Positions 25,393 through 34,526 of a stretch of 64,000 bases of DNA are shown piece by piece. The position numbers and the translations under genes are program-made. Position 1 is the stretch's first letter. The number at the start of each line of letters is the position of its first letter. The stretch spans positions 518,595 to 582,594 of the forward strand of contig NZ_JACDZE010000001.1 in the NCBI RefSeq assembly GCF_014042165.1. The letters run 5' to 3'. The notes under the pieces are model-generated. The model saw nothing but the letters and a program-made list of their open reading frames with translations, made no database searches and had not been told where the DNA came from. This DNA comes from Moheibacter lacus (GTDB lineage: Bacteria > Bacteroidota > Bacteroidia > Flavobacteriales > Weeksellaceae).

Positions 25393-25420
25393 CAAAAATA
25401 AAAAACTTTACATAAAGTTT
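25393..25420 (-). promoter_or_regulatory. acpP promoter with adjacent 18-bp palindrome
   Basis: TATTTTTG (25400 to 25393, minus strand) matches the -7 consensus. Two bases upstream, AAACTTTA-CA-TAAAGTTT (25403-25420) is a perfect palindrome with 8-bp arms, placed between the -7 and -33 regions. This is where a repressor of fatty acid synthesis genes would bind. Confidence 0.55.
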
Positions 25421-25616
25421 TGAAAAATTATAATGCAAACATAATGAACTGTTCTATCATATCAAACTAATCATTTGGTATTTATTGATTTAAAACCCCA
25501 ACTTACATAAAAATAACTTCTTAACAAATCGAATATTCTTCACAATAAATCAAAAGAGGTTATAATTATCTGATGAATATCATTATTTTTACCAATTCTA
25601 GAAACCACTAATTTTC

Positions 25617-25624
25617 TAATTTTG
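25617..25624 (+). promoter_or_regulatory. -7 box of pckA
   Basis: TAATTTTG matches TAnnTTTG and lies 36 bases before the pckA ATG. It overlaps a TTG that would extend the frame, which argues for the internal ATG as start. Nothing else is recognisable in the acpP-pckA space. Confidence 0.45.
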
Positions 25625-25660
25625 GTGTCGAAACGCAAACTTAAAAACAAACAAATAGCT

Positions 25661-27265
25661 ATGAAAAACAGCAATGTAATCCGGGAACTTCATGAACTTG
25701 GCATTAAAGGAGATCATGAAGTCGTTTATAACCCGACTTTCGAAGAGCTTTTCAAAGCCGAAATGTCCGAAAAAAACACTGGATTCGAAAAAGGAATTGT
25801 TTCTGAATTGGGAGCCGTGAATGTAAAAACAGGCGTTTTTACAGGTAGATCTCCCAAAGATAGGTACATCGTCCAAGATGAGATCACAAAAGATACCATT
25901 AACTGGGATGGAAAAGTAAACTTACCCACTACGCCGGAAATTTTTTCACATTGTAAAAATTTGGTAGTAGATCAATTGGCCAAATCCGACAAATTATACG
26001 TTGTAGATGCTTTTTGTGGAACCAACCCTGATACCCGATTGAAAGTTAGGTTCATCATGGAGGTAGCATGGCAAGCTCATTTTGTAACCAACATGTTCAT
26101 CCGCCCATCCAATTATGAATTGGAAAATTTCGGAACACCGGATTTTATCATCATGAATGGCTCTAAAACTACCAATCCAGATTGGGAAAGTCAAGGACTA
26201 CATTCTGAAAATTTTGTCATGTTCAATTTGACAGAAAAAATCCAGATCATCGGTGGAACTTGGTATGGTGGTGAAATGAAAAAAGGAATGTTTGCCATCA
26301 TGAATTATTATCTTCCACTCAGAGGAATTGCTTCTATGCATTGTTCCGCAAACGTGGGAGAAGAAGGTGACGTTGCCTTGTTTTTCGGTCTTTCAGGAAC
26401 CGGTAAGACTACGCTTTCTGCTGACCCTAAACGCTATTTGATCGGAGATGATGAGCATGGTTGGGATGATGAAGGTGTATTTAATTTCGAAGGCGGATGT
26501 TATGCAAAAGTGATCGATTTAAGCGAAGAAAAAGAGCCAGACATCTATCGCGCTATCAAAAGAGATGCTTTGCTAGAGAATGTTATGGTAAAAGACAATG
26601 GCGAAATTGATTTTACAGACGGTTCTATTACTGAAAACACCCGTGTTTCTTATCCGATTTATCATATCAACAAAATTGTCCTTCCTTCCAAGGCCGGACA
26701 TGCTAAAAAAATTATCTACCTTTCTGCTGATGCGTTTGGCGTTTTGCCTCCGGTTTCGATCTTAAGCGATGATCAGGCTCAGTATCATTTTTTATGTGGA
26801 TACACGTCTAAATTGGCTGGAACAGAACGAGGAATCACAGCACCTCAACCATCCTTTTCACCGGCATTTGGTGAAGCATTTTTGACGCTTCATCCGACGA
26901 TGTATTCTAAAACGCTCATCAGCAAAATGAAAGAACATAACGCCAAAGCTTATTTGGTCAACACAGGTTGGAATGGTACCGGAAAAAGGATTTCGTTAAA
27001 AGATACCCGAGCTATCATTGATGCTATCATCGATGGTTCAATTGACGCTGCTCCAAAAACGAAAATTCCGGTATTAAATTTGGAAATCCCTACCAAACTT
27101 CCAAACGTATCAGAAGGCATTTTAGACCCAAGAGATACTTATGGTCATGCAGCGGAATGGGAAACTAAAGCCAAAGATTTAGGTGCAAAATACATTGAAA
27201 ACTTTAAACAATATTGTGATAATCCTGAAGGAGAAAGACTAGTTCCTGCAGGGCCTCAATTGTAA
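25661..27265 (+). CDS. pckA: Phosphoenolpyruvate carboxykinase (ATP)
   Basis: PckA turns oxaloacetate and ATP into phosphoenolpyruvate, CO2 and ADP, the entry step of gluconeogenesis. From ATG at 25661 the protein has 534 residues, normal for the family. It shows [17 protein letters not shown], the kinase-1a P-loop [13 protein letters not shown], the metal-binding [11 protein letters not shown] and [14 protein letters not shown] 13 codons upstream lies in the promoter and is unlikely. It is monocistronic with a strong terminator. Confidence 0.97.
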   Translation: MKNSNVIRELHELGIKGDHEVVYNPTFEELFKAEMSEKNTGFEKGIVSELGAVNVKTGVFTGRSPKDRYIVQDEITKDTINWDGKVNLPTTPEIFSHCKNLVVDQLAKSDKLYVVDAFCGTNPDTRLKVRFIMEVAWQAHFVTNMFIRPSNYELENFGTPDFIIMNGSKTTNPDWESQGLHSENFVMFNLTEKIQIIGGTWYGGEMKKGMFAIMNYYLPLRGIASMHCSANVGEEGDVALFFGLSGTGKTTLSADPKRYLIGDDEHGWDDEGVFNFEGGCYAKVIDLSEEKEPDIYRAIKRDALLENVMVKDNGEIDFTDGSITENTRVSYPIYHINKIVLPSKAGHAKKIIYLSADAFGVLPPVSILSDDQAQYHFLCGYTSKLAGTERGITAPQPSFSPAFGEAFLTLHPTMYSKTLISKMKEHNAKAYLVNTGWNGTGKRISLKDTRAIIDAIIDGSIDAAPKTKIPVLNLEIPTKLPNVSEGILDPRDTYGHAAEWETKAKDLGAKYIENFKQYCDNPEGERLVPAGPQL

Positions 27266-27283
27266 AATAAAATAGATTTAGAG

Positions 27284-27305
27284 CCCGAAACAAGTTCGGG
27301 ATGAC
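27284..27305. repeat. CCCGAA/TTCGGG palindromic repeat with GATGACA tail
   Basis: CCCGAA-acaag-TTCGGG is followed by ATGACA. It resembles the CCCCGA-nnnn-TCGGGG palindromes in the tRNA array and shares its tail with the repeat at 41482. Confidence 0.6.
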
Positions 27306-27319
27306 AATTTCAGCGGAAA

Positions 27320-27339
27320 CCTCGAGGCAAGCCTCGAGG
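27320..27339. repeat. CCTCGAGGC palindrome
   Basis: CCTCGAGGC-AA-GCCTCGAGG is a perfect inverted repeat without a T run. It stands next to the CCCGAA palindrome and before the pckA terminator. Confidence 0.6.
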
Positions 27340-27354
27340 AATTCTTTAGATTAA

Positions 27355-27392
27355 AAATCGTTTCAGTTGCAAAAGCTGAAACGATTTTTTTT
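27355..27392 (+). terminator. Terminator of pckA
   Basis: AAATCGTTTCAG and CTGAAACGATTT form a perfect 12-bp stem with a 9-base loop followed by a T run. Its arms also serve the minus strand poorly, so it points rightward. Confidence 0.9.
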
Positions 27393-27545
27393 ATTTAACC
27401 TAAGTTCAATATAAAAACATTAAGATTTAAGGTAGACATGAATTGGTCAAAATTCATATTTATCTATAATTCAATTTATTAAGATTTTTATGATGTCTTA
27501 TTAAACTTTTTGTCACAATTCAAAAATGACTTAAATCGAACGATG

Positions 27546-27878
27546 TTATTTATGACTTTTGATTCCGGCTTGGTGCGCAAAATTCTCTGCAAATTCGATG
27601 ATCGCACCAGCTACTTCATCCTCACTGGTCGCCCGTTGGTAAGAGTTGGCCATGGAAATGAAAATCTGGTGGTAAAACCGTTTCATGTCATCCATCGGCA
27701 TTTCTTTGGTCCATAGATCGATGCGCAATGCTTCTTTCTCCTTATCATCCCAAACCGAAATCATTGCGGCTTTTGTTTCTTGATGGTCTATTCCACCATC
27801 TGTTGCATGCCATGTCATTTTTTCCGGCACATGGTTTTCATCCAACTCTACATCTACTATGATTTGTGTTTTTTTCAT
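27546..27878 (-). CDS. gldC: Gliding motility protein GldC
   Basis: The 110-residue soluble protein starts MKKTQIIVDVELDENHVPEKM and has the GldC-typical WHATDGGI and the late EFAENFAHQAGIKSHK. In Flavobacterium johnsoniae GldC supports gliding and lies beside gldB. I chose ATG at 27878; a TTG two codons upstream is less likely. It follows gldB by 12 bases and is surely cotranscribed. How it acts is not known. Confidence 0.9.
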   Translation of the reverse strand: MKKTQIIVDVELDENHVPEKMTWHATDGGIDHQETKAAMISVWDDKEKEALRIDLWTKEMPMDDMKRFYHQIFISMANSYQRATSEDEVAGAIIEFAENFAHQAGIKSHK

Positions 27879-27890
27879 TTTCAATTTTTA

Positions 27891-28931
27891 TTAATTCTCG
27901 TATTTTTCCAATTCATCATTTGAAGTGCTTTCTTTTGGAGCATAATTCCCTTCTCCTTTTTTGGGTTTGTATTTGGAAGCTTTAAAGATCTCTTGTGTGT
28001 CTTTTTGAAGGAATTCTTTCAAAGTAATTTCAGGGTTTTCATCCAAATATTTTCGGCAAATCTGCCAGCCGACCCAAGCACCGATTCTTCCGGGAGATTC
28101 GGTTTCAATTTCATTTAAAAATTTGGAGAATGGACCCGGTTGCAAAAATCGCTCTCTGTAGGATTTATCGTTGGAAAAAATCAGGCTTTGTTCGACGAAA
28201 TAATTCCAAATATCACCTTCATTCCCTATCGCCCATTCCAATTGTTCTTTTGTATAACCAATTTTCAATTCGTCAGCAGATTTGGGTAAAAGCGCATCAG
28301 CCAAAATCAATTTTTTCCCTTCATCCACCATCATATCTACAAAAGTTTGTTTCCTCGGATCAAATGGAATGATTTCACGACCAATCGCTTTTACAACTGA
28401 TGGTGCTATGTCTTCCGGATTCATATTTTTCGCTACATATGGATAAACCCTTTCTTTCTGGTACCAACTACTGTTGCTCCCCAAAAACCCATCCAATGCG
28501 ATGAACAACATTCCCTCTTTCCTTCCATAAATCACCGGCTCGTAAATACTTTGCAATCCTGAAGAATAGGTATAAATCTGTGGCAGCATTTCTTCAGGGA
28601 AATAATGTTTGTAATAGGCAAATAAACTTTCTAATTCGTCTTGATAATTTGACTTTGCAAATGTTTTTTGAACCGAATCAAATACTGCCAATTCCGTAGT
28701 ATCTTTTCGCTGTTCTTCCCAAACTGCATTTTCTACAGAATTGTCAAAAAAGAAAGGATATTTGGACTGCAGGACATTTAAATTAACCTTTTGATCAAAA
28801 AAATCTTTGCTGATGTCTGTAAATTTCAATTCGACTTTTTCTTTTGGTAATTCCACATCCCATCGGTTTTCATTTCCACAGGAAACAACTAGAAAAACCA
28901 TCAAAATCAATAACCAATTTATTGTTTTCAT
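27891..28931 (-). CDS. gldB: Gliding motility lipoprotein GldB
   Basis: The 346-residue lipoprotein has a signal peptide ending VVSC (lipidated Cys18), then the GldB body with YPFFFDNSVENAVWEEQRKD, PQIYTYSSGLQSIY and GAWVGWQICRKYLDENP. GldB is needed for gliding in F. johnsoniae and is associated with the T9SS/gliding machinery at the cell envelope. It is divergent from nadE, a conserved flavobacterial neighbourhood. A near-consensus TAACCTTTG box (28962 to 28954) lies upstream on the minus strand. Confidence 0.93.
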   Translation of the reverse strand: MKTINWLLILMVFLVVSCGNENRWDVELPKEKVELKFTDISKDFFDQKVNLNVLQSKYPFFFDNSVENAVWEEQRKDTTELAVFDSVQKTFAKSNYQDELESLFAYYKHYFPEEMLPQIYTYSSGLQSIYEPVIYGRKEGMLFIALDGFLGSNSSWYQKERVYPYVAKNMNPEDIAPSVVKAIGREIIPFDPRKQTFVDMMVDEGKKLILADALLPKSADELKIGYTKEQLEWAIGNEGDIWNYFVEQSLIFSNDKSYRERFLQPGPFSKFLNEIETESPGRIGAWVGWQICRKYLDENPEITLKEFLQKDTQEIFKASKYKPKKGEGNYAPKESTSNDELEKYEN

Positions 28932-28980
28932 TTCGTTGAATTTTAATATTTCGCAAAGGTTAAGAAGTTGAACTAATTCT

Positions 28981-28988
28981 TATCTTTG
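28981..28988 (+). promoter_or_regulatory. -7 box of nadE
   Basis: TATCTTTG matches TAnnTTTG and lies 29 bases before the nadE ATG. Confidence 0.5.
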
Positions 28989-29017
28989 AGAAATCAAGCC
29001 ACAAATTTAAACATATA

Positions 29018-29809
29018 ATGCAGACGGAAAAAATTGTAAATCACATTGTCAATTGGTTGACTGATTATTTAAAAAATTCAAAACAAAAAGGATTTGTCAT
29101 CGGAATTTCAGGCGGAATCGATTCTGCCGTAACTTCTACACTCTGCGCCAGGACAGGCTTCCCGGTTTTATGTTTGGACATGCCGATTCATCAGGCAGAA
29201 AATCAAGTTTCCCGGGCTTGGAACCATATCGAATGGCTGAAAAAGAATTTTGAACGAATAGAAGGGAAAACCGTTCATCTTACCCCAGTTTATGATGAAT
29301 TTGTAAAGGAAGTGGAAAAATCTGAAAACGAATACAGCTACAACCTTTCACTTGCCAATTCGCGAGCGCGTCTGCGGATGACTTCGCTTTATTATTATGC
29401 CGGACTCCATGGTTATATCGTCGCCGGAACAGGTAATAAAGTGGAAGATTTCGGTGTAGGATTTTTTACCAAATATGGTGATGGCGGCGTGGACATCAGC
29501 CCCATTGCAGATTTGATGAAATCGGAAGTTTATAAAATCGCCGAATTTCTCGGCATCAATCAAGAAATTCAAAAAGCAGCTCCAACCGATGGTTTATTTG
29601 GAGACAACCGGACGGACGAAGACCAAATCGGTGCAAATTATGACGAACTTGAATGGGCGATGAAAGCGGTGGAAAAAGGGCAGATTTCAAAAGATTTTTC
29701 CGGTCGTGAGCGTGAAGTGATGGAAATTTATGAAAAACGCCATCGCGCCAATTTACATAAAATGGTTCCGATTCCAGTTTGTGAGATTCCGAAGGAATGG
29801 AAAATTTAG
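29018..29809 (+). CDS. nadE: NAD(+) synthetase, ammonia-dependent type
   Basis: NadE amidates nicotinic acid adenine dinucleotide to NAD+ with ATP. The 263-residue protein has the PP-loop SGGIDSAVT near residue 30, GTGNKVEDFGVGFFTKYGDG, and AAPTDGLFGDNRTDEDQIG. There is no glutaminase domain, so it uses free ammonia or an ammonia donor protein. It is divergent from gldB and has its own promoter box and terminator. Confidence 0.96.
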   Translation: MQTEKIVNHIVNWLTDYLKNSKQKGFVIGISGGIDSAVTSTLCARTGFPVLCLDMPIHQAENQVSRAWNHIEWLKKNFERIEGKTVHLTPVYDEFVKEVEKSENEYSYNLSLANSRARLRMTSLYYYAGLHGYIVAGTGNKVEDFGVGFFTKYGDGGVDISPIADLMKSEVYKIAEFLGINQEIQKAAPTDGLFGDNRTDEDQIGANYDELEWAMKAVEKGQISKDFSGREREVMEIYEKRHRANLHKMVPIPVCEIPKEWKI

Positions 29810-29871
29810 GTTTTAGAAATAAGAATCAAAACATTAAATTTTAGCCTTTAAATAAAAGACTTTAGTTATTC

Positions 29872-29913
29872 AAAACCCGAAAATGCAGGTTTAACTCTGC
29901 TTTCGGGTTTTTA
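29872..29913 (+). terminator. Terminator of nadE
   Basis: AAAACCCGAAAATGCAG and CTGCTTTCGGGTTTT form a long stem with one bulge, followed by further T. Confidence 0.8.
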
Positions 29914-29992
29914 AATTTACCTAGGATAGGGTATTTTATGAATAACTGAGAATAAATAAATTGGCCAAAAAATAACTTCAACATCCCCCGAA

Positions 29993-30520
29993 ATGAATCA
30001 AAAAATTTTTACGATTAAAAAGAAGTCTTTTTTTGGTATATTGATTTTCAGTTTTCTATTGGCTTCCTGTGGAACAAAGTTAACGCAGGTAAAATTTGGG
30101 AAAATTGCTACTCCCGATGTCACGATCAAGGCGGAAGACGGCTCTTTTGAACTAAAAAGCGAAGAGACTTGGGATCCACCATTTTATGCGTTGGATCAAT
30201 ATGATGTTTTACAAATGCATTATCTTGAAATCAACAAGGATATTGCCAGCCAATATGACTATGCGATTGAAAAATTAAGTGCAAAAAAAGTTCGCATCAA
30301 AACACCTTATTCTGAAAAAGAATTGTATGGTGTCATTTTATTTAACAAAGTAATGGAAAAATGCAAGTTACCCGTTACGAGAAGTTACCAAATTACGATA
30401 CCTGAAGAATATGTGCACCAAGCCATGAATGGACAAGTTTCTGTTCTTTATGAATATTATGAGTGTGCCAATTTCCCACTGAAAACTTGGGTGCTCTGGA
30501 TGAGCGATGTCCCATTCTAA
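29993..30520 (+). CDS. Lipoprotein of unknown function, paralogue 1
   Basis: The 175-residue protein has a lipoprotein signal peptide ending LLASC. The mature part has KFGKIATPDVTIKAEDGSFEL, WDPPFYALDQYDV, IKTPYSEKELYGVI and the C-terminal IPEEYVHQAMNGQVSVLYEYYEC and WVLWMSDVPF. I recognise no named family. The next gene is a clear paralogue, so the pair arose by tandem duplication. Likely at the outer or inner membrane facing the periplasm. Confidence 0.75.
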   Translation: MNQKIFTIKKKSFFGILIFSFLLASCGTKLTQVKFGKIATPDVTIKAEDGSFELKSEETWDPPFYALDQYDVLQMHYLEINKDIASQYDYAIEKLSAKKVRIKTPYSEKELYGVILFNKVMEKCKLPVTRSYQITIPEEYVHQAMNGQVSVLYEYYECANFPLKTWVLWMSDVPF

Positions 30521-30556
30521 CTAAAAAATAAATACTTAATTTAAAAACAACTCAAA

Positions 30557-31090
30557 ATGAAAAATTTCAACTACAGTAAAGCAGAATTTAGAATTAAAGC
30601 TTTCACAAAATTGATCATCGGAGGATTCATACTAACTGTATTCTTTTCTTGTGGGACAAATTTTACACCGATTAATTATGGAAATATCACTACACCGGGC
30701 GTAGAAATTACAGCAGATGATGGATCATTTTATTTGACCAGCGAAAACAGTTGGAGTCCACCTTTTCAAAGCACGGTTTCTGGCGTAGATGACATGGAAG
30801 ACATCAACAATAGAATTACAAGTCAATATGATTTTGCCATGCGGTTCAACGCAAAAAAGGTAAAGGTAAAAACCCCGTATTTAAACAAAGAATTATTTGG
30901 TGTTTTAATGCTAAATCCAGCAATTGACGGATGCGAAAACACGGCAACTAGAAGCTATCAAATTGCCATCCCTGAAGAGTATGTTCACCAAGCATTGAAT
31001 GGTCAAGTTTCTGTTTTATATGAATACTATGATTGTGGAAAATTAAATGCAAAAACTTGGATTTTGTGGTTGAGTGATGTTCCTTTTTAA
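30557..31090 (+). CDS. Lipoprotein of unknown function, paralogue 2
   Basis: The 177-residue product has a signal peptide ending VFFSC and aligns with the preceding protein along its length: NYGNITTPGVEITADDGSFYL, SWSPPF, VKTPYLNKELFGVL, IPEEYVHQALNGQVSVLYEYYDC and WILWLSDVPF. The C-terminal third is the best conserved part. It is 36 bases after the first copy and 9 before the nonapeptide-repeat gene, so the three form one transcription unit. Confidence 0.75.
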   Translation: MKNFNYSKAEFRIKAFTKLIIGGFILTVFFSCGTNFTPINYGNITTPGVEITADDGSFYLTSENSWSPPFQSTVSGVDDMEDINNRITSQYDFAMRFNAKKVKVKTPYLNKELFGVLMLNPAIDGCENTATRSYQIAIPEEYVHQALNGQVSVLYEYYDCGKLNAKTWILWLSDVPF

Positions 31091-31099
31091 TTTAATCGA

Positions 31100-31804
31100 A
31101 TGAAAAGTTTAGGCCTTTTTGTATTCGTTTTTTTCACGGCTCAATTTTCTTGGGCGCAAAACCTGTTATACCTTGAAAAAACAGGGATAAAATTTGAAGA
31201 CAAAGAACAATTACGAGATTTATACCAGCAATACAATCAATCCATATTGGTCGTTGAAGACTATATCTATCTGATTCCTTGTGAATGTGTTGCTTGCCGA
31301 AAGTTAAGTGGTGACAATGAAGGTCGAAACCTTGGAGGAGATGGTGATAACCGAAATTTCTCTGGTGATAGTAGCGACCGAAACAGTGGAGGCGACATAG
31401 ACGGGAGAAACCAAGGTGGTGAATCAGATGAAAGGGGTTTTTCTGGCGAAGGTGAAGGCAGAAATTTTGCTGGAGAATCTGGCAACCGAAACCAAGGTGG
31501 AGAATCTGGAGAGCGAAATCAAGGCGGCGATTCTAACAAAAGAAATTCCGGTGGTGATGTCGATGGAAGAAATGCTGATGGCGAAATTGAAGGAAGACGC
31601 GCAGGTGGTGAAAATGACCAAAGAAATTCTGGAGCTAAAGCGGATTTCAGAATGAACGGCGGCGAATTAAGTGCGTTTGAATGCTACAAAAAATCAAGAA
31701 GCAAATTTATTTTAAGTGGGATTCATAAAAATGCTGAAGTGTATTTTTATGATGGAACAAATTTGATAGAAGTTGATCTAAAAGAAGACTTTGTAAAGTT
31801 TTAA
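31100..31804 (+). CDS. Secreted protein with thirteen 9-residue RN-GG repeats
   Basis: The 234-residue protein has a signal peptide (cleavage likely after FSWA, residue 19), a short N-terminal domain ending in CECVAC (residues 61-66), then thirteen nonapeptides from about residue 70 to 186 of the form [SGA]-G-[DE]-x-x-x-R-[NGR]-x, and a C-terminal domain of about 48 residues. The first repeats read SGDNEGRNL, GGDGDNRNF and SGDSSDRNS. The repeat is strongly charged and glycine-rich and could form a regular extended or coil-type structure. I recognise no named family. It lies 9 bases after two paralogous lipoproteins. Confidence 0.75.
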   Translation: MKSLGLFVFVFFTAQFSWAQNLLYLEKTGIKFEDKEQLRDLYQQYNQSILVVEDYIYLIPCECVACRKLSGDNEGRNLGGDGDNRNFSGDSSDRNSGGDIDGRNQGGESDERGFSGEGEGRNFAGESGNRNQGGESGERNQGGDSNKRNSGGDVDGRNADGEIEGRRAGGENDQRNSGAKADFRMNGGELSAFECYKKSRSKFILSGIHKNAEVYFYDGTNLIEVDLKEDFVKF

Positions 31805-31827
31805 TTTGATCCTTCAAGAATTTTTAG

Positions 31828-31865
31828 TGATAGCGCGAATGGTAAATTTGCGCTATCATTTTTAG
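31828..31865 (+). terminator. Terminator of the lipoprotein-repeat protein unit
   Basis: TGATAGCGC and GCGCTATCA form a 9-bp stem with a 13-base loop, followed by TTTTTAG. Confidence 0.75.
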
Positions 31866-31883
31866 TTAGAGAACTGAATCGTC

Positions 31884-32597
31884 CTAATGGCTATGGTTCT
31901 CTCCATTGATTTCCAAACTTTCCAATGCCGGAGAAACATACGGAATATCAAGATTTAAACCTCTGAGGATAAAAAGAATCCCAAGCAACACCATCAAATA
32001 AGGTAGAAATTTTAGGATTTTTTGTCGGATTTGGAGACTGACTACATTTCCTGCAAGTACAGAAGCAAACATCAAAGGAATCGTCCCTAACCCAAAAAAA
32101 GTCATAAACAAAGCGCCTTCCCAGATTCCTCCCATCGCCATAGAACCGGTAAGCGCAGCATAAACCGCACCACAAGGTAACAATCCATTTAAAAGTCCGG
32201 TGATGTAAAGTGACGAATAATTTTTTCTTCTCAGAAATTTCCCCAAACCTGATTTGATTTGGTACATGATGCGGGCAAAGGGTTTCATCCCGAGATTTTC
32301 CGCTCCTAAATTTTTGGGTAATAGCGCAATTAAAATCATCAAAATTCCAACTCCTATGCTCAATGGATTTTGCAGTCCGGCAAAGGAAACGCTATATCCA
32401 ATGATTCCTAAAATGGAACCCAGAATTGTATATGTAGTTACACGCCCGAATTGGTACGTAAAATTTCGCAATGTAAAATCCAATTTATTTTCGGGATTTA
32501 ATCCTATGGAAAATGCAATCGGCCCGCACATCCCTACACAATGTAAACTGGAAGCGAGTCCTAAAAGAAGTGCAATTATGAGGAAGGAGCTTTCCAA
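31884..32597 (-). CDS. DsbD/TauE-like membrane protein of the cbb3 cluster
   Basis: The 237-residue protein has about six helices and the N-terminal LASSLHCVGMCGPIAFSIG typical of the PF13386 (DsbD_2, 'sulfite exporter TauE/SafE') proteins that accompany cco genes. It probably helps copper or redox handling during oxidase assembly; this is inference. The start seems to be TTG at 32597, overlapping fixH by 22 bases, because the next ATG would remove the Cys-containing first helix. It ends the leftward cco operon. Confidence 0.8.
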   Translation of the reverse strand: MESSFLIIALLLGLASSLHCVGMCGPIAFSIGLNPENKLDFTLRNFTYQFGRVTTYTILGSILGIIGYSVSFAGLQNPLSIGVGILMILIALLPKNLGAENLGMKPFARIMYQIKSGLGKFLRRKNYSSLYITGLLNGLLPCGAVYAALTGSMAMGGIWEGALFMTFFGLGTIPLMFASVLAGNVVSLQIRQKILKFLPYLMVLLGILFILRGLNLDIPYVSPALESLEINGENHSH

Positions 32598-33025
32598 TTC
32601 ACCGTTTGTTTGAGCAAATAATTCTGACCGTTTTGTTTCCAGCGGATGGAAACTTCGTATTCGCCATTTTTTAAATCGAGCGCATGCACCAATTGTTCCT
32701 TTCTGGTATTCAATTTTAACGATTGTTTGACATCCTCATCGCTGTTATTGGAACGCAAAAACCAAATTTCACCTGATTCGGGTTGGTCGTAGAAACGAAT
32801 GAGAAATCCGTTGGCTTGTTCTATGATTTCCGGTTTTTTATCAAGGGTTTTGACGCGTTGGGCGGCATCAATTTCGTCTTGGTAATGAACAGTTTTCTCG
32901 TAATAATTTTCTTCGACCATTTCGCCCATATTTCCAGCAAAAAATATAAGAGACAGTATGAATATCATAAAACTCCCCAATGCGATCATCAGGCCGTGCG
33001 CCCAAGTAAATTTAAATTTCGCCAT
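32576..33025 (-). CDS. fixH: FixH/CcoH-like protein
   Basis: The 149-residue protein has one N-terminal membrane anchor (MIALGSFMIFILSLIFFAG) and a periplasmic domain with VEENYYEKTVHYQDEIDAAQR, the FixH hallmark. FixH/CcoH is needed for assembly and stability of cbb3 cytochrome oxidase. It starts one base after the ccoG stop and overlaps the TauE-like gene. Confidence 0.9.
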   Translation of the reverse strand: MAKFKFTWAHGLMIALGSFMIFILSLIFFAGNMGEMVEENYYEKTVHYQDEIDAAQRVKTLDKKPEIIEQANGFLIRFYDQPESGEIWFLRSNNSDEDVKQSLKLNTRKEQLVHALDLKNGEYEVSIRWKQNGQNYLLKQTVNWKAPSS

Positions 33026-33026
33026 A

Positions 33027-34487
33027 TCAATAAGGTGCTGAGAAACTCGTTAAATATTCATCCAATTCTTTTCCATTTTCGTCTAAAGCCACCATCGTAA
33101 CAGGTTCTTTATAGGAGCTTACATCCGCCATCGGGATACGTACTTCCACTACTCCTTGCTGGACATTTCCTTTGGTTAAAACAATGGTGGAAGGTCCGTC
33201 TAAAACACGGATTTTACCGTCATCATGTGATTTTAATCCAAACTTCACCCTTAAGTCACCATTAGTTTTATTGTACATTGTATATTCGTAAACATTGGAA
33301 ATGCTTTCTCCTTCTATTTTGTAATTTTTCCCCGGAACATGTAAAAATTTCACTTCGACATCATTTCGACTAAATAAAAATGAATTGATTGCTACGACCA
33401 TCGCTATCAACACCAAGGTATAGGCAATCATGCGTCCGGTAAATTTAAATTTCTGTCCGGTTTCGATGTTTTCTTCAGAAGCATAGCGGATCAAACCTTT
33501 CGGCAAATTCACTTTTTCCATCACTTCATCACAAGCATCGATACAGGCAGTACAATTGACACATTCCAATTGCGTTCCGTTCCGGATGTCAATTCCGGTA
33601 GGACAAACTACCACACATTGTTTACAATCGATACAGTCTCCTTTTCCTGCCGCCTTTCTATCTTCTCCTTTTCTGAATTTCGAACGACCGGCTGTGGATT
33701 CTCCTCGTTTAAAATCATAGGCTACTATGATGGTTTTCTTATCAATCAATACGCCTTGTAGTCGACCATAAGGGCAAACCAATGTACAAACTTGTTCTCT
33801 GAACCAGGCAAAAATAAAATAGAACAATCCGGTAAAAACTATTAACCCGATGAACGTACTCCAGTTTTTATTGGGTCCTTCTTTTACCAATTCCAATAAT
33901 TCATCAGACCCGATGACATAGGCGAGAAATACATTGGCAATCAAAAAAGAAATCAAAGAAAAAATGGTCCATTTTAATAATCTTTTTCTGATTTTTTCTT
34001 CGTCCCATTCTTGTTTGGCGAGTTTCATTTGCTTAGGACGATCTCCTTCTATCCAATATTCAATTCGGCGAAAGACGTGTTCCATGAAAATGGTTTGTGG
34101 ACAAATCCATCCGCAGAAAATTCGACCATAAACCACGGTAAATAAAACGATAAATACAATCGTTGCAATCATCCCAATCGCCAAAAGGAAGAAATCCGAA
34201 GTGAAAAATGGAAAACCAAAAATGATGAATTGTCCTTTCGGAATATTGAACATAAATAACGGGTTACCATTTGGAAGCTTCACAAAAGGAGCAATTACCA
34301 AAATGGCCAACAAAAAGTAGCTTACCCAAGTTCTATACTTTGTAAATTTTCCGGAAGGTTTTTTAGGAAACACCCATTGGCGTTTTCCTTTACTATCCAT
34401 TGTACCAATGCTGGATCTAAAAGCTTCTTCCTCTTCAGAAAGTTTTGCTAAATCCTGATCTTTGATTTGAGAATCGTCCATATTCAT
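33027..34487 (-). CDS. ccoG: Cytochrome c oxidase accessory protein CcoG
   Basis: The 486-residue protein has about five helices and two ferredoxin-like clusters, CIDCKQCVVVCP and CVNCTACIDACD, plus a CTLVCPYGRLQ motif in the membrane domain. A C-terminal Ig-like domain (IG_FixG_C) lies outside. CcoG is thought to reduce copper for delivery to the cbb3 oxidase. It lies between ccoP and fixH in the operon. Confidence 0.95.
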   Translation of the reverse strand: MNMDDSQIKDQDLAKLSEEEEAFRSSIGTMDSKGKRQWVFPKKPSGKFTKYRTWVSYFLLAILVIAPFVKLPNGNPLFMFNIPKGQFIIFGFPFFTSDFFLLAIGMIATIVFIVLFTVVYGRIFCGWICPQTIFMEHVFRRIEYWIEGDRPKQMKLAKQEWDEEKIRKRLLKWTIFSLISFLIANVFLAYVIGSDELLELVKEGPNKNWSTFIGLIVFTGLFYFIFAWFREQVCTLVCPYGRLQGVLIDKKTIIVAYDFKRGESTAGRSKFRKGEDRKAAGKGDCIDCKQCVVVCPTGIDIRNGTQLECVNCTACIDACDEVMEKVNLPKGLIRYASEENIETGQKFKFTGRMIAYTLVLIAMVVAINSFLFSRNDVEVKFLHVPGKNYKIEGESISNVYEYTMYNKTNGDLRVKFGLKSHDDGKIRVLDGPSTIVLTKGNVQQGVVEVRIPMADVSSYKEPVTMVALDENGKELDEYLTSFSAPY

Positions 34488-34526
34488 TTTTCGATCCCAT
34501 TTCTAAAGTCAAAAAAATGGGAATAT

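Noticed and set aside
27526-27537. Second copy of GATTTAAGTCAT (inverted) as a Crp/Fnr site
   Set aside because: It lies between convergent genes, not before a start, and one half-site is TCG instead of TCA. Probably chance.
32576-32597. Frameshift between fixH and the TauE-like gene
   Set aside because: The 22-base overlap is explained by a TTG start of the downstream gene; both proteins are full length.
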